DNA of 27,683 nucleotides from CBDDBX01 sp965225955. GTDB lineage: Bacteria; Acidobacteriota; Aminicenantia; UBA2199. Below are positions 6,797 through 16,275 of the stretch, in pieces. The first letter of the stretch is position 1. Every line of letters starts with the position of its first letter. A model generated the notes under the pieces. The model was not told the DNA's origin. It searched no databases and worked only from the letters and a program-made list of their open reading frames with translations. The stretch is from the NCBI GenBank assembly GCA_965225955.1, contig CBDDBX010000005.1:1-27683 (forward strand). The letters are read 5' to 3'. The translations under genes and the position numbers were made by a program.

Positions 6797-9700
6797 ATGC
6801 AAAAAAAAAATCAGCATCTTGATAGAATAAGCTTCTCTAAAATTGAAACTCCAATAGAGATTCCAAATCTATTGGAGGTTCAAACGAAGTCTTATATGGA
6901 TTTTTTGCAGCTGAATGAGTTACCGGAGAACAGGAGTAATTCAGGAATCCATGCTGCTTTTAAATCTGTATTTCCTATTACAGATTTTAAAGAAAATGCG
7001 ATTCTTGATTACGACTCCTATTCTCTGGGTGACTGGTCCTGCAAATGTGGTAAATTTGAGGGGATTGAAAATTCTCAGCCCCACTGTTCTGCTTGTGGCT
7101 CTGTATTAAATGCAGATGTTAAAGTAGGATTGGATTCAGTTTGTCCTGAATGTGTCAGTAAAGATACTGTTAAATACAAGACATGTTCACTCTGTGGTGA
7201 CAGAGTCAGACTGAGAATTAATTTCACACCTGAAGAGTGTATGGACAGAGGTTTTGACTATTCTATACCCCTTAATGTGAAATTAAGACTTGCACTCTTT
7301 GACGAAGATGATGATGGAAATAAAGTTATCAAAGACGTTAAAGAACAGGAAATCTATTTTGGTGATCTTCCTTTTATAACCGAAAGAGGTACTTTTATAA
7401 TCAATGGAACTGAAAGAGCAGTTGTTTCCCAGCTCCAGAGATCCCCAGGTGTTTACTTCCTACCTGGAAAAAGTCGCGGTGAATTTACAGCCAAAATCAT
7501 ACCTGCAAGAGGTGCCTGGATTGAGTTTGAAGAAAAACTGAATCTGCTTCAGGTTCGTCTTGACAAGAAAACAAAACGAATAAATGTAACAACATTCCTG
7601 AAGGCTATGGGCCTGTGGGATGATCTGGATATACTCAAAACTTTCTACTCTGTACTGAAATCAAAAGTTGAAAACGGAATATTCTACTTCGAAAACTCAA
7701 GACTTCTTAAAGATGGTATTGTAACAGCAGATGTTAAAGACGCAGATGGAAATGTTCTCGTAAAAACCGGATCAAAATTCATGATTCAGCACTATTCAGA
7801 ACTTAAAAAAGCAGGTGTTGAATATGTACCAGTTGATATAGAAACTCTTGAAGATATATATGCTGCGGATGATATTATCAATGTAATTGGTAGTAACGAG
7901 CCTATTGGTACCCCGCAGATCAAAAAGCTGAGAAAGCTTGATACAGAATTCATGGCCTTTTTCCCATACAGCAGTATGGAAAAATATGGCTCTATGATTG
8001 CTTACACTCTCAGAAAAGATAAAAAGAAAAAAGATATTGATATAGCTGATAATGTAGTTGTTAAGAGTGAAGCGGAAGCTGATGACAAAGTATCAAAGAA
8101 CCAGGGTGATGCCTATATTGAAATCTTCAAAAAACTGAGACCCGGCGAGCCGGTGACTCTCGAAGGTTCAAAGAAGTTTTTTGAAAACATGATGAAAGAT
8201 GTAAGAAGATATGATCTCTCATCAGTTGGTCGTCTCAAGCTTAATATTAAACTTGATCGTAAAAACGACTATAACAAAGAAGTAACAGTTCTTACCATAG
8301 AAGATATGGTAGACATCATTAAGTACTATCTGGAACTTAAATATGACAGAAGCGGAAAAAAGAGAGTAGACGATATCGATCACCTCTCAAACAGAAGAAT
8401 CCGTGCCGTTGGTGAACTTGTTGAGAATGCATACAGAATTGGTCTGATGCGTCTTGAAAAGATTATTCGTGAAAGAATAACAAATGCAGATGATCTGAGT
8501 GTTATGCTTCCAAGGGATCTATTGAATACAAAACCAGTATTCGCTGCAGTTAAGGAGTTCTTTGGAACATCCCAGCTTTCACAGTTCATGGATCAGACAA
8601 ACGCAATTTCAGAAACAACTCATAAAAGAAGAATCTCTGCTCTCGGACCTGGTGGTCTTAACAGAGAAAGAGCTGGTTTTGAAGTTCGTGACGTTCATCA
8701 GTCCCACTACGGCAGAATTTGTCCTATTGAAACTCCTGAAGGCCCAAACATTGGCCTGATCTCATCACTTACCACTTTCTCACGTGTTAATGAATTTGGT
8801 TTTATTGAAAGTCCATACAGAAAAGTTGAAGAAGGAAAAGTTGTTAACTACTTCAAAATACTATATCCCGGCGGAACAGGATTTGAACTTAATCAGGTTG
8901 TAAGAGAAAAAGATATTGAAGAGGCAGTTGCCAAACTGAAAAAAGATCAGGATAAACCTATGTTTGAGTATTATCCATTCTATCTGACCGCATGGGAAGA
9001 AGATGGCTATACAATGGCTCAGGCAAACGCCAAGTACGATGATGGTGGTAACTTTCTTACAAAGAAGGTTAATGCACGTAATCATGGTGAAACTATTCAG
9101 GTTGAACCTGAAGAGCTTGACTATATAGACATTGCAACACAGCAGGTTGTATCAGTTTCAGCAGCACTGATTCCTTTCCTTGAGCACGACGATGCTAACC
9201 GTGCGCTTATGGGATCAAATATGCAGAGACAGGCTGTTCCACTTGTTAAGCCGGAACCACCTATTGTTGGTACAGGTATTGAGCACAGACTTGTTAAAGA
9301 TTCAGGTATTGCTATTGTCTGTAAAAGATCAGGTATTGTTATGAATGCTGATGCTGAAAGAATTATCATCAAAACCCAGAGTAGTTCTGATGATGCTGAC
9401 TTTTCAGAAATCAGTGCAGATCTTTATGAATTAAAAAAATTCAGACGTTCTAATCAGAATACATTAATTAACCAGAGACCTCTTGTTAAAGTTGGTGATC
9501 ATGTTAATGCAGGTGATATTATTGCTGACGGTCCGGCATCTGATAAAGGTGAACTGGCACTTGGCAGAAATATTCTTGCAGGTTTTATGCCATGGAGAGG
9601 ATATAACTTTGAGGATGCGATTGTTCTCAGTCAGAGACTGGTTAAGGATTCTGTTTACAACTCAATCTATATTGTTGAAGAATCTGTAGAAGCCAGAGAT

Positions 9701-11148
9701 ACTAAACTTGGTAAAGAAGAGATTACAAGAGACATTCCAGGGGTTTCTGAAAATGTACTGAGAAACCTTGATGAGAATGGTGTTGTAAGAATCGGGGCCA
9801 AAGTAAAACCAGGAGATGTTCTGGTTGGTAAAGTATCGCCTAAAGGCGAAACCCAGCTTTCTCCTGAAGAGAAACTACTTCGCGCTATTTTTGGTGAGCA
9901 GGCATCTGAAATCAAAGATACATCACTGTATTGTCCTCCTGGAGTACAGGGTACAATTATTGATGTGAAAATCTTTACAAGAAGAGGGCTGAAAAAAGAT
10001 CAGAGAGCAGAATCAATCGATGATTCAATTACAGAAAAACTCAATCGTAACTATAAAGACGAAAGAAGAATTCTGTTAATTGACAGAGATGAGAAGATAG
10101 AAAACCTGCTTCTGAAAACTGAACTTAAAGCCGACTTCACTTTCCAGGATATTAAAGTTAAGAAAGGTAGCTGTTTCAAAAAGACAGACCTTGTTGATCT
10201 TAGCGATGAATTCCTGAAAAAACTCAGAAAAGCTGTACCTGAAGAGGTAAAAGAGCTTATTCTTGAAATTGAAACCAAAGCTAAACTACATCTGGAAGCA
10301 TTGAAGAAAGAACTTAATTATAAAGTTGATTCAATGAATAAAGGTGAAGATTTTGCTCCTGGTATTATTAAGATAATCAAGATACTTATTGCTGTTAACA
10401 GAAAGATCTCTGTTGGTGATAAGATGGCTGGTAGACATGGTAACAAAGGTGTTGTGTCTATGATTCTTCCTGAAGAGGATATGCCGTTTCTTGAAGATGG
10501 TACTCCACTGGATATCGTCCTGAATCCACTTGGTGTTCCTTCCCGAATGAATGTTGGACAGATTTATGAGCTCATTTTAGGATGGGCAGGTAAATTACTC
10601 GACTGCCACTTTGAAACTCCGGTATTTGACGGTGCTACAGAGAAGAATGTTGAAGAGTATCTGACAAGAGCAGGCTTGCCTGTTGACGGAAAAGTTACAC
10701 TTTATGATGGTATAACAGGAGAAAAATTCAGTAATAAGGTTACTGTAGGTTATATGTACTTCCTGAAACTTGAACATATGGTTGATGATAAGATACATGC
10801 CAGATCTACAGGTCCGTACTCTCTTATTACTCAACAGCCTCTGGGTGGTAAAGCTCAGTTTGGTGGACAGAGAGTCGGGAGATGGAAGTCTGGGCCTTTG
10901 AAGCTTATGGAGCGGCTCACCTTCTACAGGAGATTCTGACAATTAAATCAGATAATATCAGTGGAAGAAATGACATCTATGCAGCTATTGTTAAGGGCAC
11001 TATGGACTTTAAACCAGGAATACCTGAGTCTTTCAATGTTCTTATTAAGGAACTTAAGAGTCTTGCGTTAAATGTTGAACTCGTGAAACGGGATCAGGAT
11101 ACATTTGAGAGCAGAATTATGGCTGAAATGGGCCTTAAGGAGCAATAA
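6797..11148 (+). CDS. rpoB: RNA polymerase beta subunit, with an internal frame break and a cysteine-rich insertion
   Basis: RpoB is the catalytic beta subunit of RNA polymerase. Reading from ATG 6797 (AAGGG seven bases upstream), the frame is intact to residue 1361, within GGKAQFGGQRVG. It then needs one extra base in the GGG at 10877-10879 to continue as EMEVWAFEAYGAAHLLQEIL to the TAA at 11146-11148, for 1450 residues in all. Without the repair the protein ends at 10939 and loses the conserved C-terminus. The rifampicin region (588-617, with Q596, D599, H609 and S614) has the sensitive-type residues. Unusually, residues 80-148 carry nine cysteines (82, 84, 97, 100, 116, 119, 130, 133, 148), where E. 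coli beta has only a short loop before the RGxxYSxPL segment. The first four repeat the CxC-x12-CxxC spacing of the beta-prime zinc site. The stop overlaps the rpoC ATG by one base. Confidence 0.95.
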
Positions 11149-14100
11149 TGCACAAATTTAAAAGAGAACGTACCGACACAAATATTATGGATTACAGCAA
11201 GATTAGAATTAGTCTTGCTTCTCCAGAGATCATCAGAGGCTGGTCCTCTGGTGAGGTTACAAAACCGGAAACAATCAACTACAGAACTTTCAAGCCTGAA
11301 AGAGATGGTCTGTTCTGTTCCAAAATTTTCGGACCTACTCAGGATTTCAGATGTCTTTGTGGTAAATATAAAGGCCTGAAATACAAAGGTATTGTTTGTG
11401 AAAAATGTGGTGTTGAAGTAACCATTTCTGCTGTAAGAAGAGAAAGAATGGGGCATATTGAACTTAATTCAAAAGTTGCCCACATCTGGTTCTTTAAGGG
11501 TATTCCTTCCAGAATCGGTGTTATTCTTGAAATCTCTGCAAAAGATCTTGAACATATTATCTACTTTGAAAACTACGTTGTACTCGATCCCGGTGATCTG
11601 CCTTCTCTTAAATATAAGCAGGTGCTCACAGAAGAAGAGTATGCTGAACTTCAGGATAAATATGGTGAAGATTCATTCAGAGCCGGTATGGGTGCTGAAG
11701 CTATTTTTGAGCTTCTTGAAAGCATCGATATTGAAGCAGAAGTTGTAGAGTATAAATCAAAACTGAGATCTGAAAAATCAGTTCAGAAGAAGAAAAACAT
11801 CTCAAGGAGACTTAAAATCCTTGAAGATTTTCTGAGTTCAGGTAACAGACCGGAATGGATGATTATGACAACTGTTCCTGTATTGCCACCAGATCTCAGA
11901 CCTCTTGTAAGACTTGATGGTGGACGTTTTGCGTCTTCAGATCTTAATGACCTCTACAGAAGGGTTATTAACCGTAATAACAGATTAAAAAAGCTTCTGG
12001 ATCTTAAAGCTCCGGAACTGATTATAAAAAATGAAAAGAGAATGCTTCAGGAATCTGTTGACGCTCTCTTTGATAACCAGAAGAGAAATAAGAGTTACAT
12101 GAGTTCTCAGAAGAGACCTCTGAAATCACTCTCAGATTCTCTTAAAGGTAAACAGGGTCGTTTCAGACAGAACCTTCTTGGTAAACGTGTTGACTATTCA
12201 GGAAGATCTGTTATCGTTGTTGACCCTAAACTTAAACTTGATGAGTGTGGTATTCCCAAGAAAATGGCTCTCGAACTCTTCAAGCCTTTCATCTACAATA
12301 AGCTTGAAAAGAAAGGTATGGTTACAACCCTCAGAGTCGCAAGAATCTGGGTTGAAGAGAACAGAGAAGAGATCTGGGATGCTCTGGCTGAAGTAATTCA
12401 GGAACATACTGTTCTGCTGAACAGAGCTCCTACCCTTCACAGATTGGGTATCCAGGCATTTAAACCACTTCTTGTTGAGGGTAATGCTATTAAACTGCAC
12501 CCAATGGTTTGTCCGGCGTTTAACGCTGACTTTGACGGTGACCAGATGGCGGTTCACGTACCTCTGTCTCTGGAAGCTCAGGCAGAAGCAAAGCTGCTGA
12601 TGCTTTCAACAAATAACATTCTGTCACCATCAAATGGTAAACCTCTTGCAGTTCCTACTCAGGATATGATTCTTGGTTTCTACTATCTGACATTTACCAA
12701 ACCCGGACTTAAAGGCCAGGGAATGAGATTTGCCTCAAAGAAAGATGCTCTTCTGGCTCTGGAAAGAGGACTTATCAATATCAATGCTCAGATCAGACTC
12801 AGATATCATGGAAATGTAATTGATCTTGATAACTATAATCTTGATAATCAGGATGTTGCCAGCTGCCCTGTAACTAAAATCGGAGCAGATGATAACACTC
12901 TTCTTGTAACAACTCCCGGTAGAATTATCTTTAATAACCTTCTGCCAGCAGAGACTCCATATATTAATGGCCTCATCAAGAAGAAAGGTGTTGGTAACAT
13001 TGTATACTATATCTACCTGAATCAGGGCTTCAATGCCACAGTTGTTACTCTTGATAAACTTAAAGAGTACGGTTTTGAATATGCAACAAGAGCGGGATTC
13101 ACCATTGGTGTATCTGACCTTGTTATTCCTGATGAAAAACAGAGTATCATTAAGAGTACAGAAGATGAACTGGAAGTAATTGAAAAGCAGTATGCTGCTG
13201 GTAATATGACTGCAAATGAGCGTCATAACAGTATCATCGACAAATGGAGTAAAGCTACTGATAATATCAGAAAGGTTATGTTCGATAATCTTAAGAAAAT
13301 CAGTTATGAAGGCGAAGAGATCAATCCGCTCTACGTTATGTCAGACTCTGGTGCCCGAGGCAGTCAGGACCAGCTGAAACAGCTGGCTGGTATGCGTGGT
13401 CTGATGGCTAAACCTTCAGGCGAAATTATGGAAACTCCTATTACTGCTAACTTTAAAGAAGGTTTGTCAGTTCTTCAGTACTTTACTTCAACTCACGGTG
13501 CCCGTAAAGGTCTTGCTGATACAGCTCTTAAAACTGCTGATGCTGGTTATCTTACAAGAAAACTTGTTGATGCAGCTATTGAAGTTATTGTCAGGGAAGA
13601 AGATTGTGGTACTTTCAAAGGCTATGAAGTTGGTGCTATTGTTGAGAATGGTAAAGAGATTGAATCACTACTCGATCGTATAGTTGGCAGAACAGCTCTC
13701 GAAGATGTTGTCGATCCTGACGATACTTCAAAGATCTATGTTAAAGCCAACGATATTATAGATGATGATGCTGGCAGAGATATTATCAATGCTGGTATTC
13801 TGAAAGTTAAAATCAGAACAAATCTAACCTGTGAAACTGAAGCAGGTGTTTGTCAGAAGTGTTATGGACGTAACCTCTCTACAGGAAGAGATATCGACCT
13901 TGGAGAAGCTGTTGGTATTATTGCCGCACAGTCAATTGGTGAACCTGGCACACAGCTGACAATGAGAACATTCCATATTGGTGGTGTTGCTTCAGGTGCG
14001 GCAGGTCAGACAAAACTGAATTCAGGACATGATGGTGTGGTTAAATACCTCGATCTTGAAACCGTTCAGGATCATGAAGGTAAAACTATTGCCATGAGTA

Positions 14101-15296
14101 GAACTGGTGCAATACAGATTGTTGATGCAAAAGACAGAGAGAGAGCTGTTTATCCTGTTGCTTATGGTTCACATGTACTTGTGAATGCTGATGACAGGAT
14201 TAAGAAAGGCGATCTGCTTGTTCAGTGGGATCCGTATGCAAATGCTCTTCTTACAAGTGAAGAAGGTATTGTTGAACTTAAGGACCTTGAACTTAACGTA
14301 TCTTATGTTGAAGATCTTGATGAAGCATCAGGTAAGATTACAAATATCGTAATTGATATTAAGAACGATAAACTCAGAGATGAACTTCAGCCAAGAGTTA
14401 TCATCAGAGATAAAGAGACTAACAGAACGAGACGTAAATACTATCTGCCTGTTAATGCGCATCTTGCTGTTAAAGCAGGAGATGTTGTTTGTCCTGGTGA
14501 CATTCTGGCGAAAATTCCTTCTGAATTTGCTAAAACCAAAGATATCACTGGTGGTCTTCCAAGAGTTACAGAGCTGTTTGAAGCACGTAAACCTAAAGTT
14601 CCTGCAAAGATGGCTCAGATTGACGGTGTTGTTGAATACGGAAAGATCTCAAAAGGTTCAAGAAAGATTATTATCAATCCATTTGATAAGAATATTAAAC
14701 CTGATGAGCACAACATTCCAAGAGGTTCTTACATCATTGTTGGTGACGGCGACAAAATTACAGCCGGTACTCCTCTGATGGATGGTCCACTTAACCCTGC
14801 TGATATCCTGAGTGTTCTCGGGGAGCATAAACTTGCTGAGTATCTTCTGAAAGAGGTTCAGGAAGTTTACAGATTACAGGGAGTTTCCATTAACGATAAA
14901 CATATCGAGATCATTATCAGACAGATGATCAAATGGAGACGTGTTGAAGAGGTTGGTGATTCCCGCTTTATTCCTGAACAGATCGTTGAGAAGTGGAAGT
15001 TTGATAAAGTTAATGCTCAGATTGTTGCAGAAGGTGGAGAACCTGCAAAGGCTAATCCTGCTCTGCTCCCGATTTCAAGAGCTTCACTTGCTTCAGACAG
15101 TTTCCTCTCAGCAGCAGCGTTCCAGGAAACAACAAAAGTACTTACTGAAGCTGCAATTTCAGGTAAGGAAGATCATCTGAAAGGTATTAAGGAAAATGTT
15201 ACAATGGGTAGACTGATCCCATCAGGAACAGGCTACGAATATTACCAGAATGTTGAACTGGAAGATGCTAAGAAGGTATTTCTGTCAGCAAAATGA
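11148..15296 (+). CDS. rpoC: RNA polymerase beta-prime subunit
   Basis: RpoC carries the catalytic magnesium centre. The protein has 1382 residues and no frame break. The N-terminal zinc site is C69, C71, C84, C87. The active-site motif NADFDGDQMA holds D461, D463 and D465. The second zinc site is C820, C895, C902, C905. RGLMAKPSGEIMETPI and TMRTFHIGG mark the bridge and trigger region. The ATG overlaps the rpoB stop (TAATG), with AAGGAG just upstream. Its own stop overlaps the start of a receiver-domain gene by four bases. rpsL and rpsG, frequent next genes in other bacteria, are absent. Confidence 0.98.
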   Translation: MHKFKRERTDTNIMDYSKIRISLASPEIIRGWSSGEVTKPETINYRTFKPERDGLFCSKIFGPTQDFRCLCGKYKGLKYKGIVCEKCGVEVTISAVRRERMGHIELNSKVAHIWFFKGIPSRIGVILEISAKDLEHIIYFENYVVLDPGDLPSLKYKQVLTEEEYAELQDKYGEDSFRAGMGAEAIFELLESIDIEAEVVEYKSKLRSEKSVQKKKNISRRLKILEDFLSSGNRPEWMIMTTVPVLPPDLRPLVRLDGGRFASSDLNDLYRRVINRNNRLKKLLDLKAPELIIKNEKRMLQESVDALFDNQKRNKSYMSSQKRPLKSLSDSLKGKQGRFRQNLLGKRVDYSGRSVIVVDPKLKLDECGIPKKMALELFKPFIYNKLEKKGMVTTLRVARIWVEENREEIWDALAEVIQEHTVLLNRAPTLHRLGIQAFKPLLVEGNAIKLHPMVCPAFNADFDGDQMAVHVPLSLEAQAEAKLLMLSTNNILSPSNGKPLAVPTQDMILGFYYLTFTKPGLKGQGMRFASKKDALLALERGLININAQIRLRYHGNVIDLDNYNLDNQDVASCPVTKIGADDNTLLVTTPGRIIFNNLLPAETPYINGLIKKKGVGNIVYYIYLNQGFNATVVTLDKLKEYGFEYATRAGFTIGVSDLVIPDEKQSIIKSTEDELEVIEKQYAAGNMTANERHNSIIDKWSKATDNIRKVMFDNLKKISYEGEEINPLYVMSDSGARGSQDQLKQLAGMRGLMAKPSGEIMETPITANFKEGLSVLQYFTSTHGARKGLADTALKTADAGYLTRKLVDAAIEVIVREEDCGTFKGYEVGAIVENGKEIESLLDRIVGRTALEDVVDPDDTSKIYVKANDIIDDDAGRDIINAGILKVKIRTNLTCETEAGVCQKCYGRNLSTGRDIDLGEAVGIIAAQSIGEPGTQLTMRTFHIGGVASGAAGQTKLNSGHDGVVKYLDLETVQDHEGKTIAMSRTGAIQIVDAKDRERAVYPVAYGSHVLVNADDRIKKGDLLVQWDPYANALLTSEEGIVELKDLELNVSYVEDLDEASGKITNIVIDIKNDKLRDELQPRVIIRDKETNRTRRKYYLPVNAHLAVKAGDVVCPGDILAKIPSEFAKTKDITGGLPRVTELFEARKPKVPAKMAQIDGVVEYGKISKGSRKIIINPFDKNIKPDEHNIPRGSYIIVGDGDKITAGTPLMDGPLNPADILSVLGEHKLAEYLLKEVQEVYRLQGVSINDKHIEIIIRQMIKWRRVEEVGDSRFIPEQIVEKWKFDKVNAQIVAEGGEPAKANPALLPISRASLASDSFLSAAAFQETTKVLTEAAISGKEDHLKGIKENVTMGRLIPSGTGYEYYQNVELEDAKKVFLSAK

Positions 15297-15667
15297 GTAA
15301 AAATATAATAATAATTGACGACTCTCCTACATTAAGGAAAGTCGTCAAATTCTACCTTGAAAAGAAGGGCTATTCCGTAAAGGAAGCCAAGAATGGTAAA
15401 GAGGCCCTTGTCCAGATAGAAAAAGAGTATTTTGATCTTATAATTCTTGATATGCTGATGCCCGTTATGAATGGATATCAGGTTCTTGAAGAGCTCAAAA
15501 AAAAGGGAGATTTTAACTCTCCCATTCTTATTCTAAGCGCAGATAAAGAGAGCGATAGTAAAGATAAAAGTATTGATCTTGGAGCCTCTTTTTATCTTAC
15601 AAAACCTTTCAAACCAAACGAACTTGTAGATCAGATTGAAAAGATTTTCGAATCTCTTGATGGCTGA
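15293..15667 (+). CDS. Single-domain CheY-like response regulator, translationally coupled to rpoC
   Basis: This 124-residue protein is a bare receiver domain. The acidic pocket is D9-D10, the phosphoacceptor is D53 in LILDMLMP, the switch serine is S82 in ILSAD, and the conserved lysine is K104 in LTKPF. There is no output domain, so it acts by protein contact or as a phosphate relay. Its ATG overlaps the rpoC stop as ATGA. It should therefore be transcribed with RNA polymerase and translated by re-initiation. No kinase or flagellar gene lies nearby, and its partner cannot be told from this window. The domain is certain; the role is not. Confidence 0.93.
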   Translation: MSKNIIIIDDSPTLRKVVKFYLEKKGYSVKEAKNGKEALVQIEKEYFDLIILDMLMPVMNGYQVLEELKKKGDFNSPILILSADKESDSKDKSIDLGASFYLTKPFKPNELVDQIEKIFESLDG

Positions 15668-15697
15668 TTCTGCTTATCTCAAAATTCAATAAAACTT

Positions 15698-15719
15698 ACC
15701 AATGCCTGTAAGGATTGGT
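15698..15719 (+). terminator. Possible terminator after the receiver gene
   Basis: ACCAAT (15698-15703) and ATTGGT (15714-15719) flank GCCTGTAAGG, which can add a CC/GG pair with one bulged base. The stem is followed by TTATCTTAATTTAA rather than a clean T run, so termination may be weak. It is the only hairpin close to the end of the rpoBC series. Confidence 0.4.
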
Positions 15720-15738
15720 TTATCTTAATTTAACACCA

Positions 15739-15780
15739 CACGGACAAACACAGACCCTCACCGACAGAACACGGACAAAA
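15739..15780 (+). repeat. Array of four 10-bp CACnGAC repeats
   Basis: Four head-to-tail units read CACGGACAAA, CACAGACCCT, CACCGACAGAA and CACGGACAAAA. The CAC and GAC parts are fixed, and the period is 10 bases (11 in one unit). The array lies between the rpoC-linked receiver gene and the MITE-like element. Related arrays occur at 21694-21733, 21860-21919, 25330-25369 and 25592-25631, always outside genes. Confidence 0.75.
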
Positions 15781-15815
15781 GTAGCAAACAATCAGGTTTT
15801 ATTCTAAATGTTACA

Positions 15816-16174
15816 GGACTTTTCAGGACCACCCCGTCAGCTGCACTGATTCGCTAAAGCTCACAGTTTGCTGCCCCCCCCTCCTTGATTATGGCGCTTT
15901 ACGAACTATAAATTCCCCATCTTAACTTTAAATATCGTGACTCGCCAATACAGTCAAGTGCAGAAAGGAGGGGATTGTTGCTATTCAATGGTAATTTGTG
16001 CAGCTATCTTAATAGGTAAAACAGTAGTTATTTTTTACTTACTTTTTTATGAACCAGCAGGAACTGTTTAAAACAAACAGAAATCCCCTCCTAATTTTAA
16101 GCATTTGGAAGAAATAGCTTAAAATCGGAGGAGGGGGGGCCGAAGAATGAGGACGGGGTGGTATTAATAAGTCC
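15816..16174. mobile_element. 359-bp non-coding MITE-like element with nested inverted repeats
   Basis: The ends are GGACTT-N6-ACCACCCCGTC (15816-15838) and its inverted copy (16152-16174); the 11-base inner part is perfect. Inside, CCCCTCC-type blocks occur at 15878-15884 and 16085-16091, and GGAGGGG-type blocks at 15967-15973 and 16127-16139, in alternating orientation. The right half also folds as a long hairpin: a 16-base arm beginning CCTCCTAATTTTAAGC pairs with the segment from GCTTAAAAT onward at 14 of 16 positions. No open frame of note is present and no target-site duplication is obvious. I recall similar CACCCCGTC/CCCCTCC repeats beside DUF559 endonuclease genes in other bacteria; that link is from memory. 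It fills most of the 608-base gene-free stretch between the receiver gene and nadC. Confidence 0.6.
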
Positions 16175-16253
16175 AATAAGCCTTAAATATTAGCATCCGA
16201 ATTTAGTCAACAGTCCACGTGTCTTTGTTCCTCCTTTGTGTTAAGATAGATTT

Positions 16254-16259
16254 TATAAT
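16254..16259 (+). promoter_or_regulatory. Candidate -10 box of the nadCB operon
   Basis: A perfect TATAAT ends 16 bases before the nadC ATG. No convincing -35 lies 16-18 bases upstream. The predicted start near 16266 would leave a ten-base leader containing the GAGGTGG ribosome site. I see no known NAD-repressor operator. Confidence 0.35.
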
Positions 16260-16275
16260 GATATGAGGTGGATCT

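Noticed and set aside
10877..10882. Programmed -1 frameshift site in rpoB as the leading explanation
   Set aside because: The local sequence lacks an X-XXY-YYZ heptamer, and a second change (Phe to Val) sits beside it. A sequence error is simpler, so recoding is kept only as an alternative.
15816..16174. Small regulatory RNA or riboswitch before nadC
   Set aside because: The matched terminal inverted repeats and alternating internal blocks fit a transposon-like element better than a structured leader, and a candidate -10 for nadC lies after it.
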